Shown one piece after another: positions 21,320 to 32,500 of a stretch of DNA of 64,000 nt. The notes beneath the pieces are model-generated. The model made no database searches. It was not told the DNA's origin and was given only the letters and a program-made list of their open reading frames with translations. Where the stretch lies: positions 24,339-88,338 of the IMG/VR virus record IMGVR_UViG_3300020404_000180. One strand, 5' to 3'. Made by a program: the position numbers and the translations under genes. Source of the stretch: a virus. Numbering within the stretch: the stretch's first letter is position 1; each line of letters opens with the position of its first letter.

Positions 21320-24300
21320 GCTAGAGCAATTCCTCTAAAGTCTCTAACTCTAGGTATGTATGGTTGGTCATAACCGAGTAGACTGATTTTAATTTGGAAT
21401 CCATCAAACTCATCTGTATCCTCTACGGTATACTCATAATCTGTAAATGTTTCCAAATCATTCTGTGGAATTAATCTTCCGATGTCTGGTACACCTGTAC
21501 TATTAAAGTATCTAAATTCTAGTTCATCTAGGTTTCCAGCAAAACCAACAGGAACCAACTTAAACATCACGACAATCTTAGACTGTTCAAAGGTATTTGC
21601 AGCAAGCATAACCTTAAGTCCAGTAGCACTCTTCTCTAGTTGTGCAACCTTAGTGATGTAGTTACCCGCACACTCTCCACCGATACCAGCAGTAGGTTCG
21701 ATGTTGTTGTATTGGTTAGCATGTGTAATGATTGAACATCTAGTCAAATCAATTACAGGTGATAAGTGTGATACCTCAGATGAGAGGTTCAACTCCATAG
21801 TAAATGACTTGGTGCTGTTCATTCTGTTGATTTCATTCAATTCATTGGCAATCACCTTAGTATTAGTGAAGTAGTTCTCTTCTCCAATAGTGATGTCCTC
21901 ATATATTGTATCTTTAATGAATGATGTCTCTGCAGTCGTTCCAGCAGGGAAAGGTCCGCAAGAGGTTCCAGATGTTCCTAGTGCTCTAGCAACCATGCTA
22001 GTTCTAGGTTCTAGTTGACTCTGTATCTGTGGTGTAAGAGCATCCCATGGAACGTTCTGTGATACAACCACGTTTGTACCACCACCAGTAATACCAGATG
22101 TGGCAGTCTTATTTGTAATCTTAAGATTATAACTATGAGGACTGTTGAGTGATATAAGTCCACCAGTTGTAGAATTATGAGTCGTATTGATTAATGTAAG
22201 AGGTATGCCATCAAAGTTATAGCATTCTACTACTGCGTTGTTTGCATGTGCAAATCCAGTACCAGAACCTGATGTACCATTGTGGTTTCTACCAGATGAG
22301 TTGATTGTGATAACGTTACCACTAATACCTTCGTATGCAATTATCTCATCGCCACTACCGTCTTCTTGTGTACCACGTATTCTGATGAATCCTAAGTTAG
22401 ATGAACTAACAGCAGAACCACCGATTGTTGTATGGAACTGAGAAGCATCTGTGACAGTCAATGATGTAGATGTAGTATCAAATCCACCACCCATGTTTAT
22501 TGTGGTGTCTGCTACCTCAGAGATAACTCCTGACATCTTGACATAGTTTAGTCCAGACTGCATACCATGATTACTATGGAATACTCTAATTTCATCACTA
22601 CCTGAAGTTGTCCTTAGTGTATTAGGTGCAAGGTTCAGGAATCCACCATTTTGCTCACCAAGTTGTGCGTTCTCTAGCATAAGTCTACTAGGTGCTGCTG
22701 TCGTTGGTAGTGTAAAGTCTGCTCTGTAAATCTTGAACATCAAGTCTTCATACTGTGATGGTGTCCAAGTAGATGCGTTCTGTGACTTGAATAGTACACC
22801 GATGTATGGTTGCTCAGAAATTTTCTCTCCCTGATGTGCTGCATCAATAGCATCCTTACCTAGTAATGATATGAATACCTTATACTGATTAGAGTCTGAT
22901 GTTAATATCATCGCATGCTCTGTTCTGTATGGTATGAATACAGGTGCTTTAAATGTGAACGTTGTGGGTTTGGACGCATCTGATGATGTGAATACGTCTG
23001 CTGCCTGTTTAACTACCTTAGAGAAAGGTAGAATTGTTTGTGTAGGTGTACCGTTTTCTACAGTTCTGATGTCTAGTGCTACAGGAATCTCTTCATCCTT
23101 AGTAAAGAAGAATAGGTCAATCTTAGTTAAGAATACACCACCTTCTAGAGAAGAATCTTCGATAAGGAAGGTTTGTGCTAATGGGTCACAGTATCTTGTT
23201 TCATTTACTGATGTAGATGATACATTGACTAATGTTCTTGCATCAAACTGGTCTTCCGATGTAACTCTTGCATTTCTTACAGAGATGATTGTCTCTTGAG
23301 TTGTCTGTAAAAGACCTGATGATACAAATTCTGCTTCACCATTACTATCTGATACACCAACAGTTCTGTTATTGGTTTCTGAATCAGTTAGTCTGAATAG
23401 TTTTGTACCTGTCTTAAATTTAAGATTACCAGCAGTGTTAGGTGCATCTATAAAGAATGAACCTCTAAGATTACCTTGCTTGTCAGTAATCATATCTTTG
23501 TTAGATACTTTTGCTACTGCACCACTAGTTTCTCCTACTAAGTAGTCGTTTAATTTGGGAGAACCATAGTAACTACCTTTAACTTGGTCTGCAAGTGACT
23601 TAGTATCAATGTTGATAAACCCTAGGTTAGATGTATAGTCATTTGTAGCACTAATATCTGTACCATCAAGAGGGTTGATTTGCATGTTCTCATTAGGTGC
23701 TGCAACTCTTGCTTTGAATCTAAACTTACCGTTGCTCTTCTTGACATGTACAGTCTCACCAATCTGGAAAGGTATACTGTTTGTTTGTGCATCACTAGAT
23801 GGGTCTTTAATCAATCCCATTATCTTAGGAGTGATAAGTTTCTTAGGTAATGCGATACCATCAAAGAAAGCAAAGAATTTTGTTCTTGGTTTTAGTTTCT
23901 GACAAGTAAACTCAATATTTCTAGAACGCATAAATTGGATATGCTCTACAGATACAACTCTACTTCCTAGTGACTGCTGTTCAATAACAGGAGTAACTCT
24001 GTACCTTATACCTGTCCTTGTTTGCTTTGTAGTAGTTGTTGTAGTAGTGGTAATAGTTCTGTCACGTCTGTTTCTTCTCTTACCATGTCTTCTCCATGCA
24101 CCAACTTGTCTTGTGGTGTTTGAACCAGTCCATGTTGTCTTCCATGAGTTCCACTGTATAGGTGAGAATCCATTTTGGTCTGCATTGTATTCTCTAACTG
24201 TAGTTAAGAAGTTACCTTCTACAACAGGACCTTGAAGAGGATTGAGTGATGTTGTATCAATCCAGTTATCTGACTCAGGATACAACTCAATGTCACCAAC

Positions 24301-27300
24301 ATAAGTGAAGACGTTAAATGGGTTAACGTTCTCTACTGCTGATGCATATGGTTGGTCAATAAGAACCTCTGATGTGTAAGGCAGTGTTATGATGTCATCT
24401 GTCTGTTGTACATTCTGTGACGCTGTACTATATGATAGAGGGACTTGTGTTGTGTAGTGTGCTGGTCTTAAATAACCTTCTTCAAAATCTGTAGATACTC
24501 TGTAATCAGGATGTAATGTATCTGCAGTAGCAAGACTTGCAAAGTTATCAACTATAAAACCATTTTTGAATCTGCTAAGACCACTAGTGTCTCTAATCTC
24601 CATGCTTGCTGTCTCGCCTTCAAGCAATGATAGTTGTGTATAGTATTCTAATGTCTTAATTCTATCTTCTAGATATTGGATATCACGGAAGGTATATCTC
24701 TTGTAATTTGTCTCCTCAATACTGACATCTTGTTCTACATCAAAAACGTATGCATTATATGTCAAGGTAGCAAGTAGCATTGCATCCTCAATATCTTCTG
24801 GAGCTTGAGGTCTAGTAGATGGAGCACCCTTTACTATTTGTATAACGCTATCTCTACTCATAAAGATTTTATCAATACGAGGTAGGTAGTATTGTAGACT
24901 AAGAATAGTGCTATCACCAAGACCAGGCAATCCAGTTTCGTTTCCTGTAAATGCTCTGTTGTTAAAATCAAAATACTTAGTTCCACTAAGTGTAAATGGT
25001 GATGCTTGAGAACCAGAACCTGTCAATGACTCAGGAACTATTGGTCTATAGTCAATTACATCTCTAAGTTCTACGTTAGTGTAAGATGGTATAATTTTAT
25101 ACTCTGATGTAGGGTATGAGTCTACTGTATAAGGACTTGTACCATTAGTTGTAAGGAATCTATCGAAGATAACAATTATCTTATGTGTAGGAGGAGCGAA
25201 TCCTGCTTTTCTTACAATTCTAGAATAATCATAGAACTGGTCTCTCTGACCATCATCTAAATCAAATGAACTTGTTATATCTGTAGAACCTTTTGTAATA
25301 CCACCAGTAGAAATCTTTAATGTTGCATTAGGTGCAGTGATTGTCTCACCTTCTGTAAACTGGTCATCTTCTATGGGTACGAAATACACATAGTTACTTG
25401 TAGTAGAAACTATCCTTGCTCTAGAACCAGAACTGTCACCTGTGATGACGTCATCTATTGCTAGAGTTCCAAGTAAGTTTGTGTATTGGAAATTAGGAAT
25501 GATTGGGTCATTGCTATCCTTAGACTCATAGATTGCCTTAATTTTAAATACATCACCAGTTCCTAGTGAGATAGAAGTGTCATCTACTCTAGTACCAAAA
25601 CCACCAGCAACAGTAGTTAAACCATTTACAGCACTACCTGTAGTGTCATCTATTTTAAGAACCTTCATGCGTTCTGTGGTCTTTGCTTTTGCTGACCTAT
25701 CAGATGAGTAGACTGTACCAATAATTGTTATGGTGTCAGAACCACCTGTATTAGAAAGTCCTGTTAGTGCAATGGTCTGTGTATTTGCACTTGTACCACT
25801 TATACTAAAACCATTACCAGATGATAGTACATCTCCATCTCCAGAACCAGATGTAATGATAACTTGGAAGTCATCGTTATCTGCACCGTTCTTCCATAGT
25901 AATCCAGCACCAGCATTTGCAGATGCTTCACCACTACCATTAACAGTTGTGTTTACACTGATTCTAAAGAATCCTGCAGGATTCTGTGTGTTGTTATTAT
26001 TTGTATTCTTAACAGCATTGAAACCAAGAGGAGTTATTAATCTCTTCTTGTTTGCTTCTTTGAGTTCTGGACGTGTTCTAATAACAGGACTTGTAAGTGC
26101 ACCGTTAGCAATGTTGTTTGATGTTAGAGATGCAATTGTAAAACTAAAGTTATTAGTTACTGCAGTAATCGTTGCTTTGTGTACTAAGTCATTGTTTGAG
26201 AATTCTATGATGTCTCCTATTCTCAATTGAGACGCAAAGTTAGACAACGTAGATGTGATTGTTCCTGTAGCACTTGTACCAGTTCCTGATACACCACTAA
26301 GAATAGGACCTGAGCCAGGCAATGCTACCTTAACATCTAATACAGCATCTGCTGTACCACCAGTTCCAAATGCATATGATTTTACATCACCGAAACCATA
26401 TTTTCTTACACCACCCGAAGCCACCGTAGCAAATGTACTACCGCTTGCATTGTTTGTTTTTAGAACCTCTCCTGCAACAAACTCTCCATTGGTTTCGTAG
26501 AGATATCCAGTAGTACCACTACCGCTTACAACAAAACCTACAGCACCAGATGTTGCACCGAATAGTAAGTTACCCGCTGTCCATGTGACACTTCCTGTTG
26601 TAACAATTTTTACATAGAATTGTGTATCTATGATATTGGTACGATATAATGTAGTCTGATTATTAAGTGCACCAGATTCGTAAGTAAAGTTGATTGCTCT
26701 TGTCACACCAATAACATTACCAGCAGCAACGCCAGGTGTAGATGTCAATGTATCTCTAAGTTCAACTGTCTCATACATCGTAGGTGCTTGATGCTGATTA
26801 GTTGTAAATATAAAGTTACCAAAGTCTGATGTTAGAGACTGATTTGATTGTGTATCAAATGTACGTGGTTTGTCTACGTCTGTATAAGTTGTAGATAATC
26901 TTTCAGTTCTATATCCTTGAACGTAAGCACAACCAGATGATAGTTGTACAGACATGTTCTCCTCTGATGGAGCAACACCACTTGATGTTAATTCTGTAGA
27001 TGCATAGACACCGTTATTGAATCCGTCGTCTAAGTTTTCTCTAGCATCAACTTTAAATTTCTTGACGTAGTAGTTACCAGATTCTTCTTTTGTTCTGGTT
27101 GCAAGTATATCATTAATAAAACTAAGGTCACTACGTTCAACCCTCTTCTCAATATTACCAATGTTAGTTCTAAGAAGTTCTATAAAGTCAGCAGAGTTAG
27201 GTGCTGTTAATATCTTCTTGACTAATGTAAGATTAATCTTAAACCTGTCTGCACCTGGTGCAGAGAAGTTTGTACTACCGATTGCGTTATCATATAGAGT

Positions 27301-27996
27301 CGCATCTTCGTCAGCAGTTATAATTCTCTCTTCTACTTTTAGACCTACTTTGTAGGATGGGTTTGTACCATACTGGTCTAAAATAATTGTCTGTTCTGCA
27401 ACGGTTACAAAGTATCCTCTAACAAAGTATACACCAGCACCGATGTTAGCAGTAGAACCTCTAGAGTTAGAGTTTGAGTTCAACAACTGAGCAAGAGGAG
27501 TTCCAGCAGCAATAGTTGTTGATGCATAGGTTATATCTTCTTCACAAGTAAATGTCTCTCCATCTGTAAATGTGCTTGTGACATTATCAGATGCTTTCTC
27601 TAGGTAGTTGACATAGAATGTAATGTTATTTCTAGTAGAGGTAGTAGCACTAATAGAAAATAAAATACGTCCACGAACACCAGAGGTAGAACCTTTTATA
27701 ATTTTACCACTAAGTGCATTTCTATAATTTTCTACGTCTAGGTTAAGGTAACTGTTTTGTATTAGAACACATGGCACATCGTTGTTCAATGTAATACCGC
27801 CAGGCACCACCATAGAACCTTCTTTATAGACACCTTGACCAAACGTGTCTATTTGGTTCTGCAATAAACTTTGCAGCGTCGTAAGTTCTCTTGCCTGTAC
27901 TGGATAGCCAGGTTTGAACAATACTTTTAAAAACCCCTTATCAGAATCAAAGTCGTCGTAATAAGGAGCTATGTTTAGGTTGGTATTCTGTGCCAT
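21316..27996 (-). CDS. Giant baseplate / fibre-connector protein, DUF4815-type N-terminus (2226 aa)
   Basis: The first 70 residues (NIAPYYDDFD, FLKVLFKPGYPVQARELTTL, NQIDTFGQGVYKEGSMVVPGG) match the DUF4815 family of phage structural proteins. In cyanomyoviruses this protein follows gp8 and takes the position of T4 gp9/gp10, the wedge parts that hold the fibres. An odd low-complexity segment lies near residue 1,315 (DNA about 23,990-24,100): a basic cluster (RHGKRRNRRDR) directly followed by a run of Thr. The C-terminal third is beta-rich, ending RDFRGIALA. The length is large for the family. The gene abuts gp8 with no gap and carries no promoter of its own. Confidence 0.85.
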   Translation of the reverse strand: MAQNTNLNIAPYYDDFDSDKGFLKVLFKPGYPVQARELTTLQSLLQNQIDTFGQGVYKEGSMVVPGGITLNNDVPCVLIQNSYLNLDVENYRNALSGKIIKGSTSGVRGRILFSISATTSTRNNITFYVNYLEKASDNVTSTFTDGETFTCEEDITYASTTIAAGTPLAQLLNSNSNSRGSTANIGAGVYFVRGYFVTVAEQTIILDQYGTNPSYKVGLKVEERIITADEDATLYDNAIGSTNFSAPGADRFKINLTLVKKILTAPNSADFIELLRTNIGNIEKRVERSDLSFINDILATRTKEESGNYYVKKFKVDARENLDDGFNNGVYASTELTSSGVAPSEENMSVQLSSGCAYVQGYRTERLSTTYTDVDKPRTFDTQSNQSLTSDFGNFIFTTNQHQAPTMYETVELRDTLTSTPGVAAGNVIGVTRAINFTYESGALNNQTTLYRTNIIDTQFYVKIVTTGSVTWTAGNLLFGATSGAVGFVVSGSGTTGYLYETNGEFVAGEVLKTNNASGSTFATVASGGVRKYGFGDVKSYAFGTGGTADAVLDVKVALPGSGPILSGVSGTGTSATGTITSTLSNFASQLRIGDIIEFSNNDLVHKATITAVTNNFSFTIASLTSNNIANGALTSPVIRTRPELKEANKKRLITPLGFNAVKNTNNNNTQNPAGFFRISVNTTVNGSGEASANAGAGLLWKNGADNDDFQVIITSGSGDGDVLSSGNGFSISGTSANTQTIALTGLSNTGGSDTITIIGTVYSSDRSAKAKTTERMKVLKIDDTTGSAVNGLTTVAGGFGTRVDDTSISLGTGDVFKIKAIYESKDSNDPIIPNFQYTNLLGTLAIDDVITGDSSGSRARIVSTTSNYVYFVPIEDDQFTEGETITAPNATLKISTGGITKGSTDITSSFDLDDGQRDQFYDYSRIVRKAGFAPPTHKIIVIFDRFLTTNGTSPYTVDSYPTSEYKIIPSYTNVELRDVIDYRPIVPESLTGSGSQASPFTLSGTKYFDFNNRAFTGNETGLPGLGDSTILSLQYYLPRIDKIFMSRDSVIQIVKGAPSTRPQAPEDIEDAMLLATLTYNAYVFDVEQDVSIEETNYKRYTFRDIQYLEDRIKTLEYYTQLSLLEGETASMEIRDTSGLSRFKNGFIVDNFASLATADTLHPDYRVSTDFEEGYLRPAHYTTQVPLSYSTASQNVQQTDDIITLPYTSEVLIDQPYASAVENVNPFNVFTYVGDIELYPESDNWIDTTSLNPLQGPVVEGNFLTTVREYNADQNGFSPIQWNSWKTTWTGSNTTRQVGAWRRHGKRRNRRDRTITTTTTTTTKQTRTGIRYRVTPVIEQQSLGSRVVSVEHIQFMRSRNIEFTCQKLKPRTKFFAFFDGIALPKKLITPKIMGLIKDPSSDAQTNSIPFQIGETVHVKKSNGKFRFKARVAAPNENMQINPLDGTDISATNDYTSNLGFINIDTKSLADQVKGSYYGSPKLNDYLVGETSGAVAKVSNKDMITDKQGNLRGSFFIDAPNTAGNLKFKTGTKLFRLTDSETNNRTVGVSDSNGEAEFVSSGLLQTTQETIISVRNARVTSEDQFDARTLVNVSSTSVNETRYCDPLAQTFLIEDSSLEGGVFLTKIDLFFFTKDEEIPVALDIRTVENGTPTQTILPFSKVVKQAADVFTSSDASKPTTFTFKAPVFIPYRTEHAMILTSDSNQYKVFISLLGKDAIDAAHQGEKISEQPYIGVLFKSQNASTWTPSQYEDLMFKIYRADFTLPTTAAPSRLMLENAQLGEQNGGFLNLAPNTLRTTSGSDEIRVFHSNHGMQSGLNYVKMSGVISEVADTTINMGGGFDTTSTSLTVTDASQFHTTIGGSAVSSSNLGFIRIRGTQEDGSGDEIIAYEGISGNVITINSSGRNHNGTSGSGTGFAHANNAVVECYNFDGIPLTLINTTHNSTTGGLISLNSPHSYNLKITNKTATSGITGGGTNVVVSQNVPWDALTPQIQSQLEPRTSMVARALGTSGTSCGPFPAGTTAETSFIKDTIYEDITIGEENYFTNTKVIANELNEINRMNSTKSFTMELNLSSEVSHLSPVIDLTRCSIITHANQYNNIEPTAGIGGECAGNYITKVAQLEKSATGLKVMLAANTFEQSKIVVMFKLVPVGFAGNLDELEFRYFNSTGVPDIGRLIPQNDLETFTDYEYTVEDTDEFDGFQIKISLLGYDQPYIPRVRDFRGIALA

Positions 27997-29511
27997 TTAG
28001 AATTCAATTACTACTTTGAGCTCTTCGTTTTGGTCTGCCGAACGAGTGATCGGAATACGATTATCTATGTATAGGATTTCACCTGAGTTTAACTCTACTT
28101 CTTCATTGGCATAACCAGTGACAAATGATAAACCTAACTCATACACAGATACACCTATAGTTATCTGTGATAAAGGAACGGATGATGTTCCAAATGTTGA
28201 ATCTGGAGTTGCGGTATAAGCATTGGTTCCTGATGTAATCTGATTACTTCCAGAGAATGCTATAACGTTTCCATTTACTGTACCATCAACTGAGTCTTGA
28301 TAATACTTCAATACTTTTGTTGTTGAATCGTATGATACTACAAATCCCTTTGCATTTGTAGATGATTGTGTGATTGTTTCGCCAGGTGCAAAGTTACCGC
28401 TAGGTGTACCAGTACCAGACTGAGGGAAGATCATTGCTTTTACAGCAGACCTTGTATTCTGACTACACACTGTTGTTGTGTTGTAGTCGGTTGGGTTCAA
28501 TACTAATCCAACACGTCTATATGTTAAATCATTAGGGAAGTCAACAAATGCACTAGTAGTTTCTAACTTACTAGCAAACATAAGTCTGTATGCACCAAGT
28601 TCTCTTACTGCATCATCTCCATGTCCGTTATTAGGAGGGAGAACAACGTCAAGAACAGCACCAGTACCATTACCGATATTAGATATCAAACTAACATCAA
28701 TACTTCCGAATGTATATCCAGAACCTGCCTGAGTGATAGTCACTGTAGACACAGAACCAGATACAACAGTTAATGTACACAACGCTTGTGTACCACCATT
28801 GATTTCATAGTCACCACGAACAGGGACGTTCGTATATGTACCATTATTATAACCCGCTCCAGCGTTCTCAACAACCACAGTGTCAACAGAACCAGAGTTG
28901 GCAGCAGATTTTACAAGTGAGTTTGATAACACAGGGATGAACTCTGAGGTAACAAACTTTAGAATGTTGTCTGCGTCAATAGTATAGAGATACTTCCATC
29001 TGTATGAGTATACGCCAGGACTATCTGAGGTCTCAATAATTGTTGTTGATGTTCCTGTTGGTTCTACCAAAGAGGGGCGTCCTCTTGGGAAGTCAGGACT
29101 CTGACCGTTGTAAAGACACTTGTAAACATTGAAACTACTATTCATTACATAGAAGTTTGAGTCATACAATCTTGATGCTCCATTTGCAGTTGTCTTTGTG
29201 GGTGCATAATCAGGTTTGTACATAGAATATGTACGCCCTACACCACCTGTGGTTTTTGTAGGATCAATCCAGTCAACTCTAGGAACTACGAGAGCGGTAT
29301 CAGATATATCAACACGCTTAAACGCAACAGAATCACCATAAGTGGTTCTAGCATATTCAAAACTATCAATTGGTTCGCCTGTGGGTGGCACATCTGTACT
29401 ACCCCAAGTTTTTGCTCTACCTACAAACATATAGACCTTATTGGTTGCAGTAAGAGTGTCCCTAAAACTTTCCGCAGCGTATATTCTAAATTTGTCAGTA
29501 ACTAATGCCAT
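27997..29511 (-). CDS. 8: Baseplate wedge protein gp8-like (504 aa)
   Basis: The N-terminus (LVTDKFRIYAAESFRDTL, YMFVGRAKTW) and the central phrase FVDFPNDLTYRRVGLVLNP are those of the cyanomyovirus counterpart of T4 gp8, a wedge subunit that binds gp6, gp7 and gp10. It is longer than T4 gp8 (about 334 residues) because of inserted GAGYNNGTYTNVPVRG-type beta repeats, also seen in the giant neighbours. It sits directly after the gp7-like gene, as in T4, and has its own late promoter at 29538-29531. Assignment rests on sequence pattern and gene order. Confidence 0.85.
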   Translation of the reverse strand: MALVTDKFRIYAAESFRDTLTATNKVYMFVGRAKTWGSTDVPPTGEPIDSFEYARTTYGDSVAFKRVDISDTALVVPRVDWIDPTKTTGGVGRTYSMYKPDYAPTKTTANGASRLYDSNFYVMNSSFNVYKCLYNGQSPDFPRGRPSLVEPTGTSTTIIETSDSPGVYSYRWKYLYTIDADNILKFVTSEFIPVLSNSLVKSAANSGSVDTVVVENAGAGYNNGTYTNVPVRGDYEINGGTQALCTLTVVSGSVSTVTITQAGSGYTFGSIDVSLISNIGNGTGAVLDVVLPPNNGHGDDAVRELGAYRLMFASKLETTSAFVDFPNDLTYRRVGLVLNPTDYNTTTVCSQNTRSAVKAMIFPQSGTGTPSGNFAPGETITQSSTNAKGFVVSYDSTTKVLKYYQDSVDGTVNGNVIAFSGSNQITSGTNAYTATPDSTFGTSSVPLSQITIGVSVYELGLSFVTGYANEEVELNSGEILYIDNRIPITRSADQNEELKVVIEF

Positions 29512-29530
29512 GCGACTAAGCTTTTTTTGT

Positions 29531-29538
29531 TATTTATA
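29531..29538 (-). promoter_or_regulatory. T4-type late promoter TATAAATA
   Basis: TATAAATA on the minus strand, 20 bases before the gp8-like start. It overlaps the final codons and stop of the giant gp7-like gene, so gp8 and the genes after it can be read without crossing the 12.6-kb gene. Confidence 0.75.
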
Positions 29539-32500
29539 ATGATCTTAGACGAACTTCTGGTAGCAGAGAGCAGTTTCCGCTTGCTGTCCGCGAGAATGGA
29601 AATTCGACTGTGAACGATGTTGCTGTTGTAACAGTAACTTTGTAAGAACCATCAAATCCAGTTCCTGATGTGCAATCCAAATAGAATTCCTGACCAGTAC
29701 TTAAATTATGATTAGAACTTGTAGTCACGGTGCATAAAGTTCCTGATGAACTATATGTACCAGTAATGACTGGGTGTGCAGCAGCAGTGGTACCTAAGTA
29801 ACCTCTACCACCAGTAGCAACAGTTAGTGTTTCTGCTACTGTATCCTTAGAACCATACAAGATTCTTTCGGCACTCCACACACTATTTACACTGTCATAA
29901 AATGGTATCAAAATTTCACCTTCATCAGGGAATCCATTTTTCTGTGATGAATCAAACCAAACATTCTTTAGATTTATTGTTGTGCCAGATTGTGATAGTG
30001 TAGACGTTAGGTATGTAGCAGATAAGTTTTTAGAATTAGATATAAGTCTATTTCTTTGTTTTCTTTCCACTGCAATTGGGTGTGTTGGAAGCACAGTTGG
30101 AGCACTTGTATAATTTGCACCACCTTGTAAGTTTACTACACCTGTAACTCTACCACTACCTATTTCTATTGTTGTTTCTGCAAATGCTCCTTCTCCACCA
30201 CCACCTTGGAATAGTAGGATAGGTGGTACCTCATAGTTAGAACCAGCATTGATGATGTCTACCTGTGTTACTGCACCGTTGACTATAGTAGCAACAAACT
30301 CTGCAGTTGATGGTCTTAGACCTGTATACTCATAACTGTCAATAGTGGTAGAACTAGAAACCTTAGCGATTGAACGGTCAGAACCCTCAGAGTCAATCTG
30401 GAATCTATCTCCTATATCTAATGAGTTAAATGTGTTGCTGACTAGAACGTCCTCAGCAGAACCTGTAAATATGAATATTTCACAAGTTGATCCTGCACGT
30501 GGTGGTTCACTAAACTCTATAATAGAACCTGTTAGAGTAAATGCTACACCTGGCTCTTGATAGATTCCGTTTAAGAATATGAGTAGGTTGTTTTGTGCTT
30601 CTACTTCTACGTTGTCACTTTCTAGTGAGAATGGTTCAGTATCCTCTTTCATAGTAAATGTCTTCTTCTGACTATCAAAGAATGGTGCAATCTCATCTAG
30701 TAATGTCAACTTACCAAGATAGAATCCGTAGAAGTCCATGCCTGGCAGAGGTGCTTCTGTAAATGTTATTGTGCTTCCTGTATATGTGTATGCTTCTGTA
30801 GTACCCTTGACTTGGAATGTGCTATTCAAGAATATCAAGAAGTTATCACTAGCGGGTAGTACTTGTGTACTACCGCCTACCTGTGCAGTAAATATTTTAT
30901 CAGTGCCATCAAAGGTTACTGTGTCTACTTCTACTTGGAAGAATGGTTGTGTTGCAGATGTCCTTGTAATACCATTAAGATTACCAGAACCCCCTGCTGT
31001 AGTTCCAACTGCCTGTGTTACTATCGCCCAGAGAGTTGTTATTGTCGATGCTGTGTCAATACAACATGCTTCAGAGTATGATGTGCTTCCAGAGTCATTA
31101 CTGATTGTATTGTCTTTGACCTGTGTACCTACAGTGTATGAGTTTGTAGTAACTGTAAGGTTACGCATAACCTGACGACAAATATCTCTAGCAGCATTGA
31201 ATACTTCTACAGATTGATCTTCTTCTCCTGTTAGGTGTGCTGTAGCAACATAGAAGTTAGCAGCATCATAAGTTGCATCGTTACCGCCAAACTCTATATT
31301 GTCAGCAACTGCATCTACGAGTAATTTAGTATCACGAATACACTTGACCTGATAAGAACTAGAGAATCCAGCATTGTTTGCCATCATTCTACCATATGCA
31401 GTTGTAGCAATAAATTCTTGGTTTGTTCTTAGTAGTGATGCACCATCTGCGTTCTTGCTGTAACCATATACACCGTATGATACAACTGCTCTTGTGACAG
31501 CAGTAGAAGTGGCACTAACAAATGTATGAGTTGATGTATCAGATGATACACCGACGTTAACAGTGAATGTATCATTTGTTACTGCGTCAATTGTATGCCA
31601 TGCACCCTCTGATGGGTCACCTACTCTAGGATATGTGTGCTGTGTTTGATTGTTGTCTAGACCACATGTAAATGTAAGACTGTTTGTAGCAAAGTATATT
31701 CTGTCACCCTTAATCATGCCATGACCAGAAACAGTCACGACCATCTCACCTGTAGTTGGTGTGTAAGCAATATCTGTAGGTTGGAACTGGTATGTTGATA
31801 ATCCTACCCATGTATGTGAGTCAGTGTTTGTAGCAGTTGTACCGTTCAATGCATTGACTGTAATCGTAGTCGTACCAACCGCTTCCACAGGTATATCTTT
31901 CATCTTACCCTGTGTACCTATTGGGTCAGTAGCACGTGGATATGATGCAGTACCACCACCATTGTAACCACAACTAAACTGTAATGATTCGTTTGCAATT
32001 CTAACTGTGGATACTGCAAACTTGACACTATTTGACACTGCAGATACAAATGTATGTGCATCAGTATTTGTAGAAGGAATACTGTCTAATACTTGTACAG
32101 TAAATGTATTTTCTGTGCAATCAAATACTTGTAACCATCTATCAGATGCGTAGTCTGTAGAACGAGGATATGCTTCGTCACCACCACCATTGTAACCACA
32201 GTTAAATGTAATCGCACCATCTGCAAACTTAACTTGGTCACCATTGACAAGTCCATGACTATTGATAGTTACCACCATCAAACCAGTTGTACCACTGTAG
32301 GTTGCACCGCCTGGCGTATGTGTTGTTGGTGCAGATAAACCATGACCAGATCCTATAGTCAATACCATCTCACCAGATGCAGGAGCATAAGTTCCTGTTG
32401 ATGGAAGGAAGTTCTTAACTAACTGTTCTCCAACACGAGGATCCGATATTCCTAATACATCGTTATCTGTATATCCATTACCAGCAGTATTAAGTGCAAC

